Assembly: GCA_023150935.1 (NCBI GenBank)
Contig: JAKLJW010000001.1
Location: 391,877-455,876 of the forward strand
Length of the DNA: 64,000 nucleotides
Source of the DNA: Candidatus Binatia bacterium
GTDB lineage: Bacteria > Desulfobacterota > Binatia > HRBIN30
Direction: 5' to 3'
The position numbers and the translations under genes were made by a program. The stretch's first letter is position 1. Every line of letters begins with the position of its first letter. This document shows positions 9,589-18,920 of this stretch, one piece after another. Below the pieces are notes generated by a model. The model did no database searches. It was not told where the DNA came from and was given only the letters and a program-made list of their open reading frames with translations.

Positions 9589-11685
9589 TCACGTGCCGGA
9601 TTGGCGCCCGGTGGCCGGGCAGCCGTCCAGCGCGTTGTTCACGGCGGCGAGGATCTCGTCGATCGTTACCGTCCCATCGCGGTTCTCGTCACCGGCCGGG
9701 CAGGCCGACACCGGCGCGGCGCCGTTGGCGATGTTCACCATGGTGAGCAGGTTGTCGACGGCGACCTCGCCGGTATTGGTGCAGTCGCCAACGCAACGCA
9801 CTGGCGTCGCCGTTGGCGTCACGGTCTGCGTCACCGTGGGGGTCGCCGTGGGTGTGACCGTGGGAGTGGCCGTCGGGGTCTCGGTCGGCGTGAGTGTCGG
9901 GGTTTCGGTTGGGGTTTCCGTCGGGGTTTCGGTCGGGGTTTCGGTCGGCGTCTCAGTGGCCGTGGGCGTCGCCGTCGGGGTAACAACGACGATCCTGCCG
10001 TCGGTACCGACGGCGCCGAGGACCAGATTGCCGAGACTGTCGCTCAGAACCACGGTGCTACCCAGAAGGTCGTAGGTCCCGGGCGCGGCCGTGCTCGAAA
10101 TGCCGACGTGGCAGGAAAAAAGCAACGATCCATCCGGGATCGGGTCGAGCGGCAATGAGACGTCGATGAGACCCGCGCGCACCGTCGTACAGGCGGCGCC
10201 GGTGCAATTCGGCGGGCGATACACGAAAGACGGGATCTTGCCGAGGGCCGCGTTTGCCACGCAGTCCGGCATGCCGTTGCCGAGTGCGGCGACCGGCGCG
10301 TTGAAAGGATCGAAGGTGATATCGATCTGGGCGGTGACGATTTCGAAGCCCTTCGTACCCAGCACAACGTCGACCGCGACGCGCTCGCCGGCGCTGCCGG
10401 TTGCCGATCCGATGTCGATCACGGCCCGATCGGGCGTCGGCGTTACCGGCGTCACCGTCGGAGTTGGTGTGTGAGTAACCGTCGCCGATCCGCTCGGCGT
10501 CGGCGACGGGGTAGCCGGGCCGCCAATTTCCACGGCGCCGATGTCACAGTGGGCTGCACCGTCCTGGTCACCGTCCTGAGGACGAGTCACGTCGCGCTGA
10601 TCGCTTGCCGGGCAGTCCTCGTCGTTGCCCCGGTCGATAACCGGGCTTCCCGCTCCGGGTAGCGAAGTCAGGGTCGCACCTCCATTGTCGGCGAGCGGGC
10701 CGAGCAAGGGATCGGTGTTGACGATATCGTTCGGTTGGGACAGGGCGCAAAAGCTGCCGCTGTCCAGATTGAACCCGCGCGATACCACCTGACGTCCCGA
10801 GCAGGTGGCGCCCGATGCCGACCCGGCCACGATGGTGTTGCCGAGGCTGGTTACGCCGAGGTTGCGAATGGCAGTGCCCTGGACGGCGAGGTTGTCCCGG
10901 AAGGTCACGTTTGTCAGGGTGGCTCCGGTATCCGTTTCGACGAAAAGCCCGCCCCCGTTGGCCGCGCTATTGTCGGCAATCGTGCAGTTCTCCAACGAGG
11001 CGTTCGCGTCGCGGAGCACGGCAACGCCGCCCCCGTCGACCGCCGCCTCGTTGCCGGCGATGGTGACGCCCACGAGTTCCACACTGCCGCCGGCGCTGAT
11101 TGCGATCGCCCCCCCGTCGGCACCGCCGCTGACGTTGCCGGAAAACGTCGTGCGTTCGACGCGCAAAGCCCCCGCCACACGCACACCGCCTCCGCTGCCG
11201 GGGATGCCGATTCCCGTGGTGCCGCCGTTGCGCACGGTGAGGTTACGGAACGTGACCGCCGACGGACCCAACACGTCGAAGACGCGATCGAGACTGGCGC
11301 CGTCGACGATCGCCGTACCGCCGGGCGGGCCCTCGATGAGCAGTTCGCCGAGCAGGTCGAAATCCCCGGTGGCCGCGGCGTCCTCGTTGCGACCCGGAAT
11401 GGCAATGACGAAGGGACCGGGACCCAGTTCGATGACGTCGGCGCCGGGCAGGGCGTTGGCCTCCTGAACCGCGGCGCGCAACGTACAGGTGGCGGCCAGC
11501 GTCGCGCAGGCGCCGTCGCCGGGGTTGGCGTCAACCAGATCGGCGTTCGAAATCACCGAGAATGTCGCCGCCGTCACCGGTCCCGGCAACGCCGCGCCCG
11601 CGCCGGCACATGCCGCGAGCAGCGTGGCGGCGACATGGTTGACGGCCCGGCGAGACGCCGTAGTCGGTTGTCTGGGACCAAGCAT
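9589..11685 (-). CDS. Secreted CSLREA-like beta-helix protein with cohesin-like and dockerin-like modules
   Basis: This large exported protein has about 698 residues, in this order: signal peptide (to about residue 40); a CSLREA-like module (CTLRAAVQEANALPGADVIEL); a right-handed parallel beta-helix with repeated N/G-rich turns; a first Thr/Pro linker; and a cohesin-like beta domain of about 140 residues (ATGSAGERVAVDVVLGTKG to GRIVVV). A second Thr-Pro-Glu linker encoded by 12-base DNA repeats follows. The last segment is a Cys-bounded pair of dockerin-like calcium-loop repeats (GDENRDGTVTIDEILAAVNN). It is probably an extracellular or surface protein. The cohesin-like part is clearly related to the protein at 44855, sharing a PDC..N...FVYRPxNCxGxAC pattern. 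Confidence 0.8.
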   Translation of the reverse strand: MLGPRQPTTASRRAVNHVAATLLAACAGAGAALPGPVTAATFSVISNADLVDANPGDGACATLAATCTLRAAVQEANALPGADVIELGPGPFVIAIPGRNEDAAATGDFDLLGELLIEGPPGGTAIVDGASLDRVFDVLGPSAVTFRNLTVRNGGTTGIGIPGSGGGVRVAGALRVERTTFSGNVSGGADGGAIAISAGGSVELVGVTIAGNEAAVDGGGVAVLRDANASLENCTIADNSAANGGGLFVETDTGATLTNVTFRDNLAVQGTAIRNLGVTSLGNTIVAGSASGATCSGRQVVSRGFNLDSGSFCALSQPNDIVNTDPLLGPLADNGGATLTSLPGAGSPVIDRGNDEDCPASDQRDVTRPQDGDQDGAAHCDIGAVEIGGPATPSPTPSGSATVTHTPTPTVTPVTPTPDRAVIDIGSATGSAGERVAVDVVLGTKGFEIVTAQIDITFDPFNAPVAALGNGMPDCVANAALGKIPSFVYRPPNCTGAACTTVRAGLIDVSLPLDPIPDGSLLFSCHVGISSTAAPGTYDLLGSTVVLSDSLGNLVLGAVGTDGRIVVVTPTATPTATETPTETPTETPTETPTETPTLTPTETPTATPTVTPTATPTVTQTVTPTATPVRCVGDCTNTGEVAVDNLLTMVNIANGAAPVSACPAGDENRDGTVTIDEILAAVNNALDGCPATGRQSGT
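9806..9987. repeat. Tandem 12-base repeats encoding a Thr-Pro-Glu/Thr-Pro-Val linker
   Basis: Near-identical units of the type GGGGTTTCGGTC (plus strand) are repeated in register inside the beta-helix gene and encode TPTE/TPTV/TPTA units on the minus strand. The central TPTE units are the most uniform, which suggests recent slippage expansion. Confidence 0.8.
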
Positions 11686-11883
11686 GCGATGCCCTTTCGC
11701 CCTGCGATTCGACAGGTCTCCTAGCGTTGGTCAGCCGCCCCGGTCAAGCTTCGTCCCCCGGCCGACGCGGGCCCGAGGATCGACAACCGTTGGCGACTCC
11801 CCAACCGCACCGGCGGTGGCGCGTGGCGCGCCGGCGCACCGTGCGGTAAAGACGGCCGAGAAAAGACGCAAAGCGAAGACGCC

Positions 11884-14800
11884 ATGCCCCTGATTGTTTA
11901 CCGCAGCAACCGGACCGAACGCCTCCTGGACGCGTTGGCCGATGTCGTTCGCAAGCCGGCGGCCACGACCCCCACCTCCCCGGAGGCCATCGTGGTGCAG
12001 GGAGGTGGCATGGCCCACTGGGTGGCGCTGGAACTGGCGCGGCGCCTGGGTATCTGGGCGAACCGGGACTTCCCCTTTCCGCGTGCGTTCATGGAGCGGG
12101 TGCTCCATGCGGCCGTGGGCGAAACTCCGGGTGCGGCGGCGGCGTTCCAACCGGAGACGCTGCGTTGGCGCGTCGCCGCGGCGCTGGTTGACTGCCGCGA
12201 GCGCCGCGAGCTCGCTCCGGTGCGGCATTACCTCGACGACGACCCACGCGGCGTCAAGACCCTCCATCTCGCTGCCCTCGTTGCCGACACGTTCGACCAG
12301 TACCTCGTCTACCGCCCCGGCCTGATTCTCGGATGGGAGGGTGGCGAGGACTCGGGGGACTGGCAGGCGGTGCTCTGGCGCCGTGTGGCAGGTGGCGAGG
12401 CGGCGCACATCGCGCGTCGCGCCCGGCGGTTTTCCGAAGAGATCCGTTGCCGCGATGTTGCCGACGCCCTGATCGGGCGTTTCCCGCGGGTCAGTGTCTT
12501 CGGCATGTCTACTTTGCCGCCGCTCTATCTGAGGGTGCTGACGGACCTCAGTTCGGTCGTGCCGGTTCATCTCTTCACCCTCAGCCCGACGCACCATTAC
12601 TGGGCCGACGTGCGTTCGAGTCGCGAGGTCGCTCGCGAGCTGGGACGACGACGCCGCGGCGGAACGAACAGCGACGACGCCGCAGATCTGCATTTCGAAG
12701 CCGGTCACCCGTTGCTCGCATCCATGGGTCGCCTCGGCCGCGAGTTCCAGGACCTCCTCGAAGGGCTCGATGATTACGTCGAGAGCCCGGATGACCTGTT
12801 CGTGACGCCGGAGGGGGACAGCATGCTCGTCGGCCTGCAGCGCGATCTGCTCAGGCTGCGGCACCGCGGCAGCGCAGGTGCGAGCCCGCCGCTCACGCTG
12901 AACGCCGCCGACCGCAGCATCTCGGTGCATGCCTGCCACGGGCCGATGCGCGAGGTCGAAGTGCTACACGACCAACTGCTGGCGTGTTTCGACGCCGACC
13001 CGTCGCTGGCGGCGCACGACGTCGTCGTCATGTGCCCGGACATCGAGACTTACGCCCCGTACATCGATGCCGTCTTCGGTCGGCCGGCCGGCGACGCTCA
13101 GGCGATCCCCTACCGCGTCGGCGACCGGCGCTACGGCGCCACCGATGAGGTCGCGGTGGCCTTCTTCCGCCTGCTCGGCTTCACGCGGCCGCGCGCGACG
13201 GCCACGGCGGTTCTCGACCTCCTTGCGCTGGAACCGGTTCGCCAGGGCGCGGGCCTCGAGCTTGCCGACCTCGGAGCCATACGAGGCTGGGTGGCGCACG
13301 CGGGCATCCGCTGGGGACGCGACGCGGAAGATCGTGCCGTCGAGGGTCAGCCGGCCGCTGCGGCAAACACCTGGCGCTTCGGCCTCGATCGGTTGCTGCT
13401 GGGCTATGCCATGGACGGACGCGACCAGCGGCTCTTCGGCGGCGTGCTGCCGGTCGACGGTGTCGAGGGCTCGCAGGCGCGGGCGCTCGGACTACTGGCG
13501 GCGTTTTGCGACCGCCTGTTCGCGTGGCGGGAGCGGTTACGCCGGCCGCGATCGCCGGCGGCATGGGAGCGCGAACTGACCGGGCTGCTGGCTGCCTTCC
13601 TGCCGGACACAAACCCCTATGCGCAGGGGTGCCGCCGCCTGCGACAGACACTTGTGCGAATCGCGGAGCGGGCGGCGGCCGCCGGTTACGATCAGCCTTT
13701 GGAGATCGAGGGCATGGAGGCCGAGATCGAGGCCGACCTGGAACGCGAGGCCCCGCTGCTAGGGTTCCTTGTCGGTCCGGTTACCTTCTGCGCCCTTGTC
13801 CCGATGCGCAGCATCCCGTTTCGCGTGGTGTGCCTGCTCGGTATGAACGACGCTGCGTTTCCGCGCTCGCGGCGTCCGCCAAGCTTCGACCGGCGGGCCC
13901 GGCATCCGGAGCCGGGTGACCGCTCGCCGCGCGAGGACGACCGCTACCTTTTTCTGGAAGCCATTCTGTCCGCACGCGAACGCTTGATAGTCACTTACGA
14001 AGGGCAGAGCTGTCGCGACAACGCCGTCGTTCCACCGTCGGTCGTCGTCAGCGAACTGCTCGACGTGCTCGACGAATCATTCCGTCTACCGGGCGACAAT
14101 CCCCCCCCCGTGCGCACGCGCGTGGTCGTGAAACACCCCTTGCAGCCGTTCAGCCCACGGTATTTCCAGTCACCGGATGCCGGCGACCTTTTCAGCTACG
14201 CACAGGGATTTTCAGACGGCGCCGCAGCCCTGGTTAGGCCGCGGCAAGCGGCGCCGCGATTCGTAACCGCTCCGCTGCCCATCGAGGGGCCGGTGGAGGC
14301 GGTTGCGCTCGACGACTTGATCCGCTTCTTCGCTCAACCCGCGCGTGCCTTCTGCCGCCAGCGCCTCAGACTCCAATTGCGGGAAGACGAGGCGGTCATC
14401 GAAGACCGCGAGCCGATCGAGTTGAACACGCTGGATACATGGCATCTCGGTGGGCTGGCACTGCGACACGCGGGAAGCGGCATTCGACCGGAAGATGCGC
14501 TCGCGCTGTTACGGGCGGCGGGCCGCTTGCCGCTGGGGACGCCGGGCGACTGCGCCTTTGCCGAGGTCAGTCCGGTGGCGCTTGCGATTCACGGTGTCGC
14601 CTCCGCGTTTCGCGTCCCGCCCCTCACTCCGTTGTTGCCGGTGGACCTCGAACTGGGGGGCATCCGGTTGAGCGGTGTCCTGCGAGACGTCTGGTCCACG
14701 GGGCTCGTTCTCGCGCGGTATGCAAAGGTCGGCGGTGTTGGACAACTCGAAACGTGGATCCGGCACCTGGCACTCTGCGCCGTACTGCCAGCCGAGAGAG

Positions 14801-15240
14801 CGGCCGTCAGTACGCTGGTGGGACGTGCCGATAAAGGCGACGGCATCGAGACCGTGCAGTTCGCCCCGGTAGTGGACGCGCGCTGCCTGCTCGAAGTGCT
14901 ACTGGCGCTCTACCGCATTGGCCTGGAGCAGCCGCTACCGTTGTTCAGTCGGGCCTCGCGCGCGTTCGCCGATGCGGCGCTTAACCGTCGGACCGACCCG
15001 TCGCTGCGGGCGCGGACGGCGTTCGACGGCAACCCGTTCAAGGATATCCCCGGTGACGTCGACGATCCGGCAGTGCAGCGGGTGTTTGCCGGCTGCGACC
15101 CGCTGGACGGAACGGTCTGGGTGCCCGATCCGCGAGGCGGGCCGGAGGCGCTGGGCTTCTCGCAGCTGGCGCTGCTGGTCTTCGGTCCACTGTACAAACA
15201 CCTGCGGCTGTCTACCCGGGGGGAGGGCGAGTCTCCATGA
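11884..15240 (+). CDS. recC: Exodeoxyribonuclease V gamma subunit RecC
   Basis: The protein has 1118 residues, normal for RecC. It begins MPLIVYRSNRTERLLDALAD, the family N-terminus, followed by QGGGMAHWVALELARRLGIW. A middle block with FGMSTLPPLYLRVL and a later VVCLLGMNDAAFPRSRR segment are also typical. RecC is the inactivated helicase-like subunit that recognises Chi and splits the duplex in RecBCD. The ATG at 11884 matches the family start, and the gene is divergent from the beta-helix gene. Its stop overlaps the recB start (ATGA), so the three subunits are coupled. Confidence 0.93.
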   Translation: MPLIVYRSNRTERLLDALADVVRKPAATTPTSPEAIVVQGGGMAHWVALELARRLGIWANRDFPFPRAFMERVLHAAVGETPGAAAAFQPETLRWRVAAALVDCRERRELAPVRHYLDDDPRGVKTLHLAALVADTFDQYLVYRPGLILGWEGGEDSGDWQAVLWRRVAGGEAAHIARRARRFSEEIRCRDVADALIGRFPRVSVFGMSTLPPLYLRVLTDLSSVVPVHLFTLSPTHHYWADVRSSREVARELGRRRRGGTNSDDAADLHFEAGHPLLASMGRLGREFQDLLEGLDDYVESPDDLFVTPEGDSMLVGLQRDLLRLRHRGSAGASPPLTLNAADRSISVHACHGPMREVEVLHDQLLACFDADPSLAAHDVVVMCPDIETYAPYIDAVFGRPAGDAQAIPYRVGDRRYGATDEVAVAFFRLLGFTRPRATATAVLDLLALEPVRQGAGLELADLGAIRGWVAHAGIRWGRDAEDRAVEGQPAAAANTWRFGLDRLLLGYAMDGRDQRLFGGVLPVDGVEGSQARALGLLAAFCDRLFAWRERLRRPRSPAAWERELTGLLAAFLPDTNPYAQGCRRLRQTLVRIAERAAAAGYDQPLEIEGMEAEIEADLEREAPLLGFLVGPVTFCALVPMRSIPFRVVCLLGMNDAAFPRSRRPPSFDRRARHPEPGDRSPREDDRYLFLEAILSARERLIVTYEGQSCRDNAVVPPSVVVSELLDVLDESFRLPGDNPPPVRTRVVVKHPLQPFSPRYFQSPDAGDLFSYAQGFSDGAAALVRPRQAAPRFVTAPLPIEGPVEAVALDDLIRFFAQPARAFCRQRLRLQLREDEAVIEDREPIELNTLDTWHLGGLALRHAGSGIRPEDALALLRAAGRLPLGTPGDCAFAEVSPVALAIHGVASAFRVPPLTPLLPVDLELGGIRLSGVLRDVWSTGLVLARYAKVGGVGQLETWIRHLALCAVLPAERAAVSTLVGRADKGDGIETVQFAPVVDARCLLEVLLALYRIGLEQPLPLFSRASRAFADAALNRRTDPSLRARTAFDGNPFKDIPGDVDDPAVQRVFAGCDPLDGTVWVPDPRGGPEALGFSQLALLVFGPLYKHLRLSTRGEGESP

Positions 15241-18200
15241 CGGCGTCGACGATGAATCCGTTGGAGATATCGACGCGTGGCACGGCCTTCATCGAGGCCA
15301 GCGCCGGCACCGGCAAGACCTACGCGATCACCAGCCTGTACGTCCGGCTGCTGCTTGAGGGTCGCGCTGACGGCACGCCGCTCTCGGTGCAGCAGATACT
15401 CGTGGTCACCTTTACCGACGCTGCAACCGCCGAGCTGCGCCTGCGCGTGCGCGCGCGCCTGCGGCAGATGCAACAGGCCATCGCCGGGGGCACGCCAACC
15501 GGAGAGACTGACGTCGACGAGTTGCTCGACCGGCGCAAGGAATGCCGCGTCGCCGATCTCCGCACGCTGACGGTGGCACTCCAGGACTTCGACGAAGCGG
15601 CCATTTCCACCATTCACGGCTTCTGCCAGCGCGTCTTGCGCGAGAACGCGTTCGAGAGTGGGGTTCCGTTCGACGTCGCCCTGGTGACCACGCAGACCGA
15701 GTTGGTCGGCGATATCGTGCGCGACTTCTGGGTGCGGGAGATGGCGGCGGCGCCCGCGGTGCTCGTGCGCTACGCGCAGGACCACGGTGTACGGGTCGGC
15801 ACACTCGAAACGCTGGCGAGGCGCGTACTCGCGCACCGGCGGATCCGGGTCTTGCCGGAGATCGCGGTCGACCGCGGCGGGGGGGAGGCGGCCATCGAAG
15901 AGTGGCGGCGTTGCCGCAACGAAGTGGCACGCCTGTGGGCGGCCGAGGGAAAAGAAGTTATCGATCTCCTCTGTTCCAGCGACGCGCTCAATCGCAACTC
16001 GTACCGCCAGGCATCGATCCGGACCGGCTGGGTTCGTGGGATCGACGCGCTGCTTTCCAGCGAAGTGGCGAGCTGGACCGATATGGGTTGGTTCGACTTG
16101 CTGACGACGGCCGGAATGGCCGAGCGGACCAGGAAGGGGAGGGTGCCCCCGCAGTCGGCGTTCTTCGCCGCCTGCAGTGCGCTGCAGGCGGCCGAGGAGT
16201 CCCTGCGCGTCGAGTTGGAAGCGCGGCTGGTACAGCTCAGACTGGACTTCGTCGAATTCGTGCGCGCCGAACTCCACCGCCGCAAGGCGGCGGCAAACGT
16301 GCACTATTTCGACGACCTGGTGCACGGATTGGAGCAGGCGCTCGAGCGCGAAGGGTCGGGAGCGGCCCTTGCCGCCGCGATTCGGGAGCGCTTCCCGGTA
16401 GCCCTCATCGACGAGTTCCAGGACACCGACCCGTCGCAGTACGCGATCTTCGAGATCGTCTACGGCGGGCGCCCCGAAACGCGGATGCTGGTCGGCGACC
16501 CGAAGCAGGCGATTTACACGTTCCGCGGGGCAGACGTGTACGCGTATCTTGCCGCGCGATCGCGCGTATCCTCACCGCCGCACCGCCTCGGAACCAATCG
16601 GCGTTCCTCGCCGGATCTCGTCCGGGCGATCAACACGGTGTTCCGCCGGCATGGTCAACCCTTCGGTGTGGACATCCCGTTCGAAGACGCCGAACCGGCG
16701 CGTACCAGCGGTTCCCTGCGCTCGTCCGGGGAGCTGCCGGCACCCCTGCGCATCCTGTTCGTCGAACGGCCGCGGCCCGAGCCCGGTTCGCGCCACAAGC
16801 CGGTGGAGGTTCTGAACAAGGGCGATAGCGAGGAACTCGTCACCCGGCCGGTCGCTGCCGAGATTACCCGTCTGCTCGCGGGCGGATTCGAGCTCGACGA
16901 TCGGCAACTCGCTCCGGGGGACATCGCCGTCCTCTGTCGCACCAACCGGCAGGTCGCCGAGATGCAGGGGGCGCTGCGCAATCTGGGCGTCCCGAGCGTG
17001 CTGCAAAGTGCGGGCAGCGTCTTTGCGACGGCGGAAGCGACGGAAGTGCGGCGCGTGGTGACGGCACTTGCATCTCCGGGAAGCGGAAACGCCGTGCGGG
17101 CGGCGCTGGCCACCGACATGCTCGGCGTGACGGCGCTCGACCTGCTGCGTTTCGACAGCGATCCGGAAGCGTGGGACGGCTGGCTCGTGCGGTGGCGGCG
17201 TTGGCATGACCTGTGGCTTCAGCGCGGATTCCTGCCGGCGTTCCGGCGATTACTCGACGAGACGGGAGCGGCTGCGCGGCTGCTCTCTTTCCCGGACGGC
17301 GAACGGCGCCTGACGAACGTGTTGCACCTCGGCGAGCTGGTGCACCGCGCCGAGGCCGACGGGCTGGGTGGGCCCGACGGACTCGACGAGTGGTTGCGGG
17401 CGATGCGACAGGACGACTCCGGACTCGCGGAGCTGGGTGACGACGCCGCGCAGATGCGTCTGGAAAGCGATGCCGACGCGGTCAAACTGGTCACCGTGCA
17501 CAAGAGCAAGGGGCTCGAGTACCCGGTGGTCTTCTGCCCGTATCTCTGGGACGGGAACCACTTTCGTGACGAGGACAAGCGGGCACCGCGATTCCACGAC
17601 GACGCTCGGCGGCTCTGTGTCGATCTGGGATCGGCCGAACAGGAAGGGAACATCGAGCGTGCGCGCGCGGAATCGCTCGCCGAGAGCGTCCGTCTCCTCT
17701 ATGTCGCCCTGACCCGCGCCCGCGAGCACTGCGTGGTTGTATGGGGAGCCTTCCGCGAGGCTACGGGGTCGGCCCTGGCGCGGGTCTTCCACGGTGTGGG
17801 GGCAGACGACCCCGGTGCGGTCAAGCTCGGCAACGACGCCGAACTGCAGGCCGACCTGCAAGCCCTCGTCGAGGCCGGCGAGGGAGCGATCTCTCTGGAA
17901 CCTATGCGGGGCCGTGAGCCCGTGCCGTACGCCCCCGCGGCCCCGCCGCCGACCGAATTGCACTGTCGGAGAATGGCTCGGACCGTGCGCGTAACCCGGT
18001 CGACCGCCAGCTTTTCGTGGTTTGTCGACGCTCCGCGCGTGCCGGCCGCCGAGGTCGGACGCGATGACGACAGTGCCGACGAGGAGGTCACGGACGTCGG
18101 CGCAGGCGCGGCGGCCGGTGCGGGGGTAGTCTCGCTGGCGGCGTTTCCGCGCGGCACGCGGGCAGGGCAGATGGTGCACCGCATCTTCGAACAGCTCGAC

Positions 18201-18920
18201 TTTGCGGCGGCGTCTGCCGAGACGATCGCCGCCGTGGTGCGGGCCGAGAGCGCCGCCGAGGGTATGGAGGATGGCTGGGAGGTGCCACTGACGACCGCGA
18301 TTGCGGAAGTGCTCGACACCCCGCTGCGAGCACCCCACGACGTCGGCAGTGGGGTGTTTACGCTCCGCGGCGTCGGCCCGGATCGCTGCCTCAAGGAGAT
18401 GGAGTTTGTGTTCCCGATCGGTGGCGACGAGAATGGCCCGGGGCTTACCTGTGAGGGCCTGGCGGCGGTCTTCGAACGGCACGGCGCACCCTCCCCCGAT
18501 CCGGCGGCGGCCGCCGCGCTGCGCAACCTCGGGTTCGGGGAGGTTCGCGGCTTTCTGCGCGGCTTTGTCGATCTGATCTTTGAGCAGGATGGGCGCTGGT
18601 ATGTGGTCGACTGGAAGTCGAACAGCCTCGGTTACTACCCCGACGACTACGCTCCCGCCCGGCTCCTCGCGGCGATGCGTCGCCACCACTACTACCTCCA
18701 GTACCACCTGTACGTCGTCGCGTTGCACAAGTACCTGGGAGTGCGTCTGCCGGATTACGAATACGAGCGCCACTTCGGCGGCGTCTACTATCTCTTTCTC
18801 CGTGGCATGGGCGGGCCGTCACTCCCGGGCAATGGCGTCTACCTGGATCGGCCGTCTGCCGCTCTGGTGCACGACCTCTCGGCCCTCCTGGCGGCGGGGT
18901 CGGGAGGTGGGGAGCGATGA
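15237..18920 (+). CDS. recB: Exodeoxyribonuclease V beta subunit RecB (helicase/nuclease)
   Basis: The protein has 1227 residues. UvrD-type helicase motifs are all present: Walker A EASAGTGKT (about residue 20-28), LIDEFQDTDPSQ (about 390), GDPKQAIYTFRGAD, VTVHKSKGLEYP (about 750) and LLYVALTRAREH. The C-terminal nuclease domain has GFVDLIFEQDGRWYVVDWKS (about 1108-1127), with the catalytic D-x-K, then YYLQYHLYVVAL. RecB is the slow 3'-5' motor and sole nuclease of RecBCD in double-strand break repair and phage DNA destruction. The start overlaps the recC stop by ATGA, and the stop overlaps recD by ATGA. Confidence 0.96.
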   Translation: MTASTMNPLEISTRGTAFIEASAGTGKTYAITSLYVRLLLEGRADGTPLSVQQILVVTFTDAATAELRLRVRARLRQMQQAIAGGTPTGETDVDELLDRRKECRVADLRTLTVALQDFDEAAISTIHGFCQRVLRENAFESGVPFDVALVTTQTELVGDIVRDFWVREMAAAPAVLVRYAQDHGVRVGTLETLARRVLAHRRIRVLPEIAVDRGGGEAAIEEWRRCRNEVARLWAAEGKEVIDLLCSSDALNRNSYRQASIRTGWVRGIDALLSSEVASWTDMGWFDLLTTAGMAERTRKGRVPPQSAFFAACSALQAAEESLRVELEARLVQLRLDFVEFVRAELHRRKAAANVHYFDDLVHGLEQALEREGSGAALAAAIRERFPVALIDEFQDTDPSQYAIFEIVYGGRPETRMLVGDPKQAIYTFRGADVYAYLAARSRVSSPPHRLGTNRRSSPDLVRAINTVFRRHGQPFGVDIPFEDAEPARTSGSLRSSGELPAPLRILFVERPRPEPGSRHKPVEVLNKGDSEELVTRPVAAEITRLLAGGFELDDRQLAPGDIAVLCRTNRQVAEMQGALRNLGVPSVLQSAGSVFATAEATEVRRVVTALASPGSGNAVRAALATDMLGVTALDLLRFDSDPEAWDGWLVRWRRWHDLWLQRGFLPAFRRLLDETGAAARLLSFPDGERRLTNVLHLGELVHRAEADGLGGPDGLDEWLRAMRQDDSGLAELGDDAAQMRLESDADAVKLVTVHKSKGLEYPVVFCPYLWDGNHFRDEDKRAPRFHDDARRLCVDLGSAEQEGNIERARAESLAESVRLLYVALTRAREHCVVVWGAFREATGSALARVFHGVGADDPGAVKLGNDAELQADLQALVEAGEGAISLEPMRGREPVPYAPAAPPPTELHCRRMARTVRVTRSTASFSWFVDAPRVPAAEVGRDDDSADEEVTDVGAGAAAGAGVVSLAAFPRGTRAGQMVHRIFEQLDFAAASAETIAAVVRAESAAEGMEDGWEVPLTTAIAEVLDTPLRAPHDVGSGVFTLRGVGPDRCLKEMEFVFPIGGDENGPGLTCEGLAAVFERHGAPSPDPAAAAALRNLGFGEVRGFLRGFVDLIFEQDGRWYVVDWKSNSLGYYPDDYAPARLLAAMRRHHYYLQYHLYVVALHKYLGVRLPDYEYERHFGGVYYLFLRGMGGPSLPGNGVYLDRPSAALVHDLSALLAAGSGGGER

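Noticed and set aside
9806..9987. A CRISPR-like array of regular repeats
   Set aside because: Units are contiguous 12-mers without spacers, lie inside an open reading frame and encode a Thr-Pro linker.
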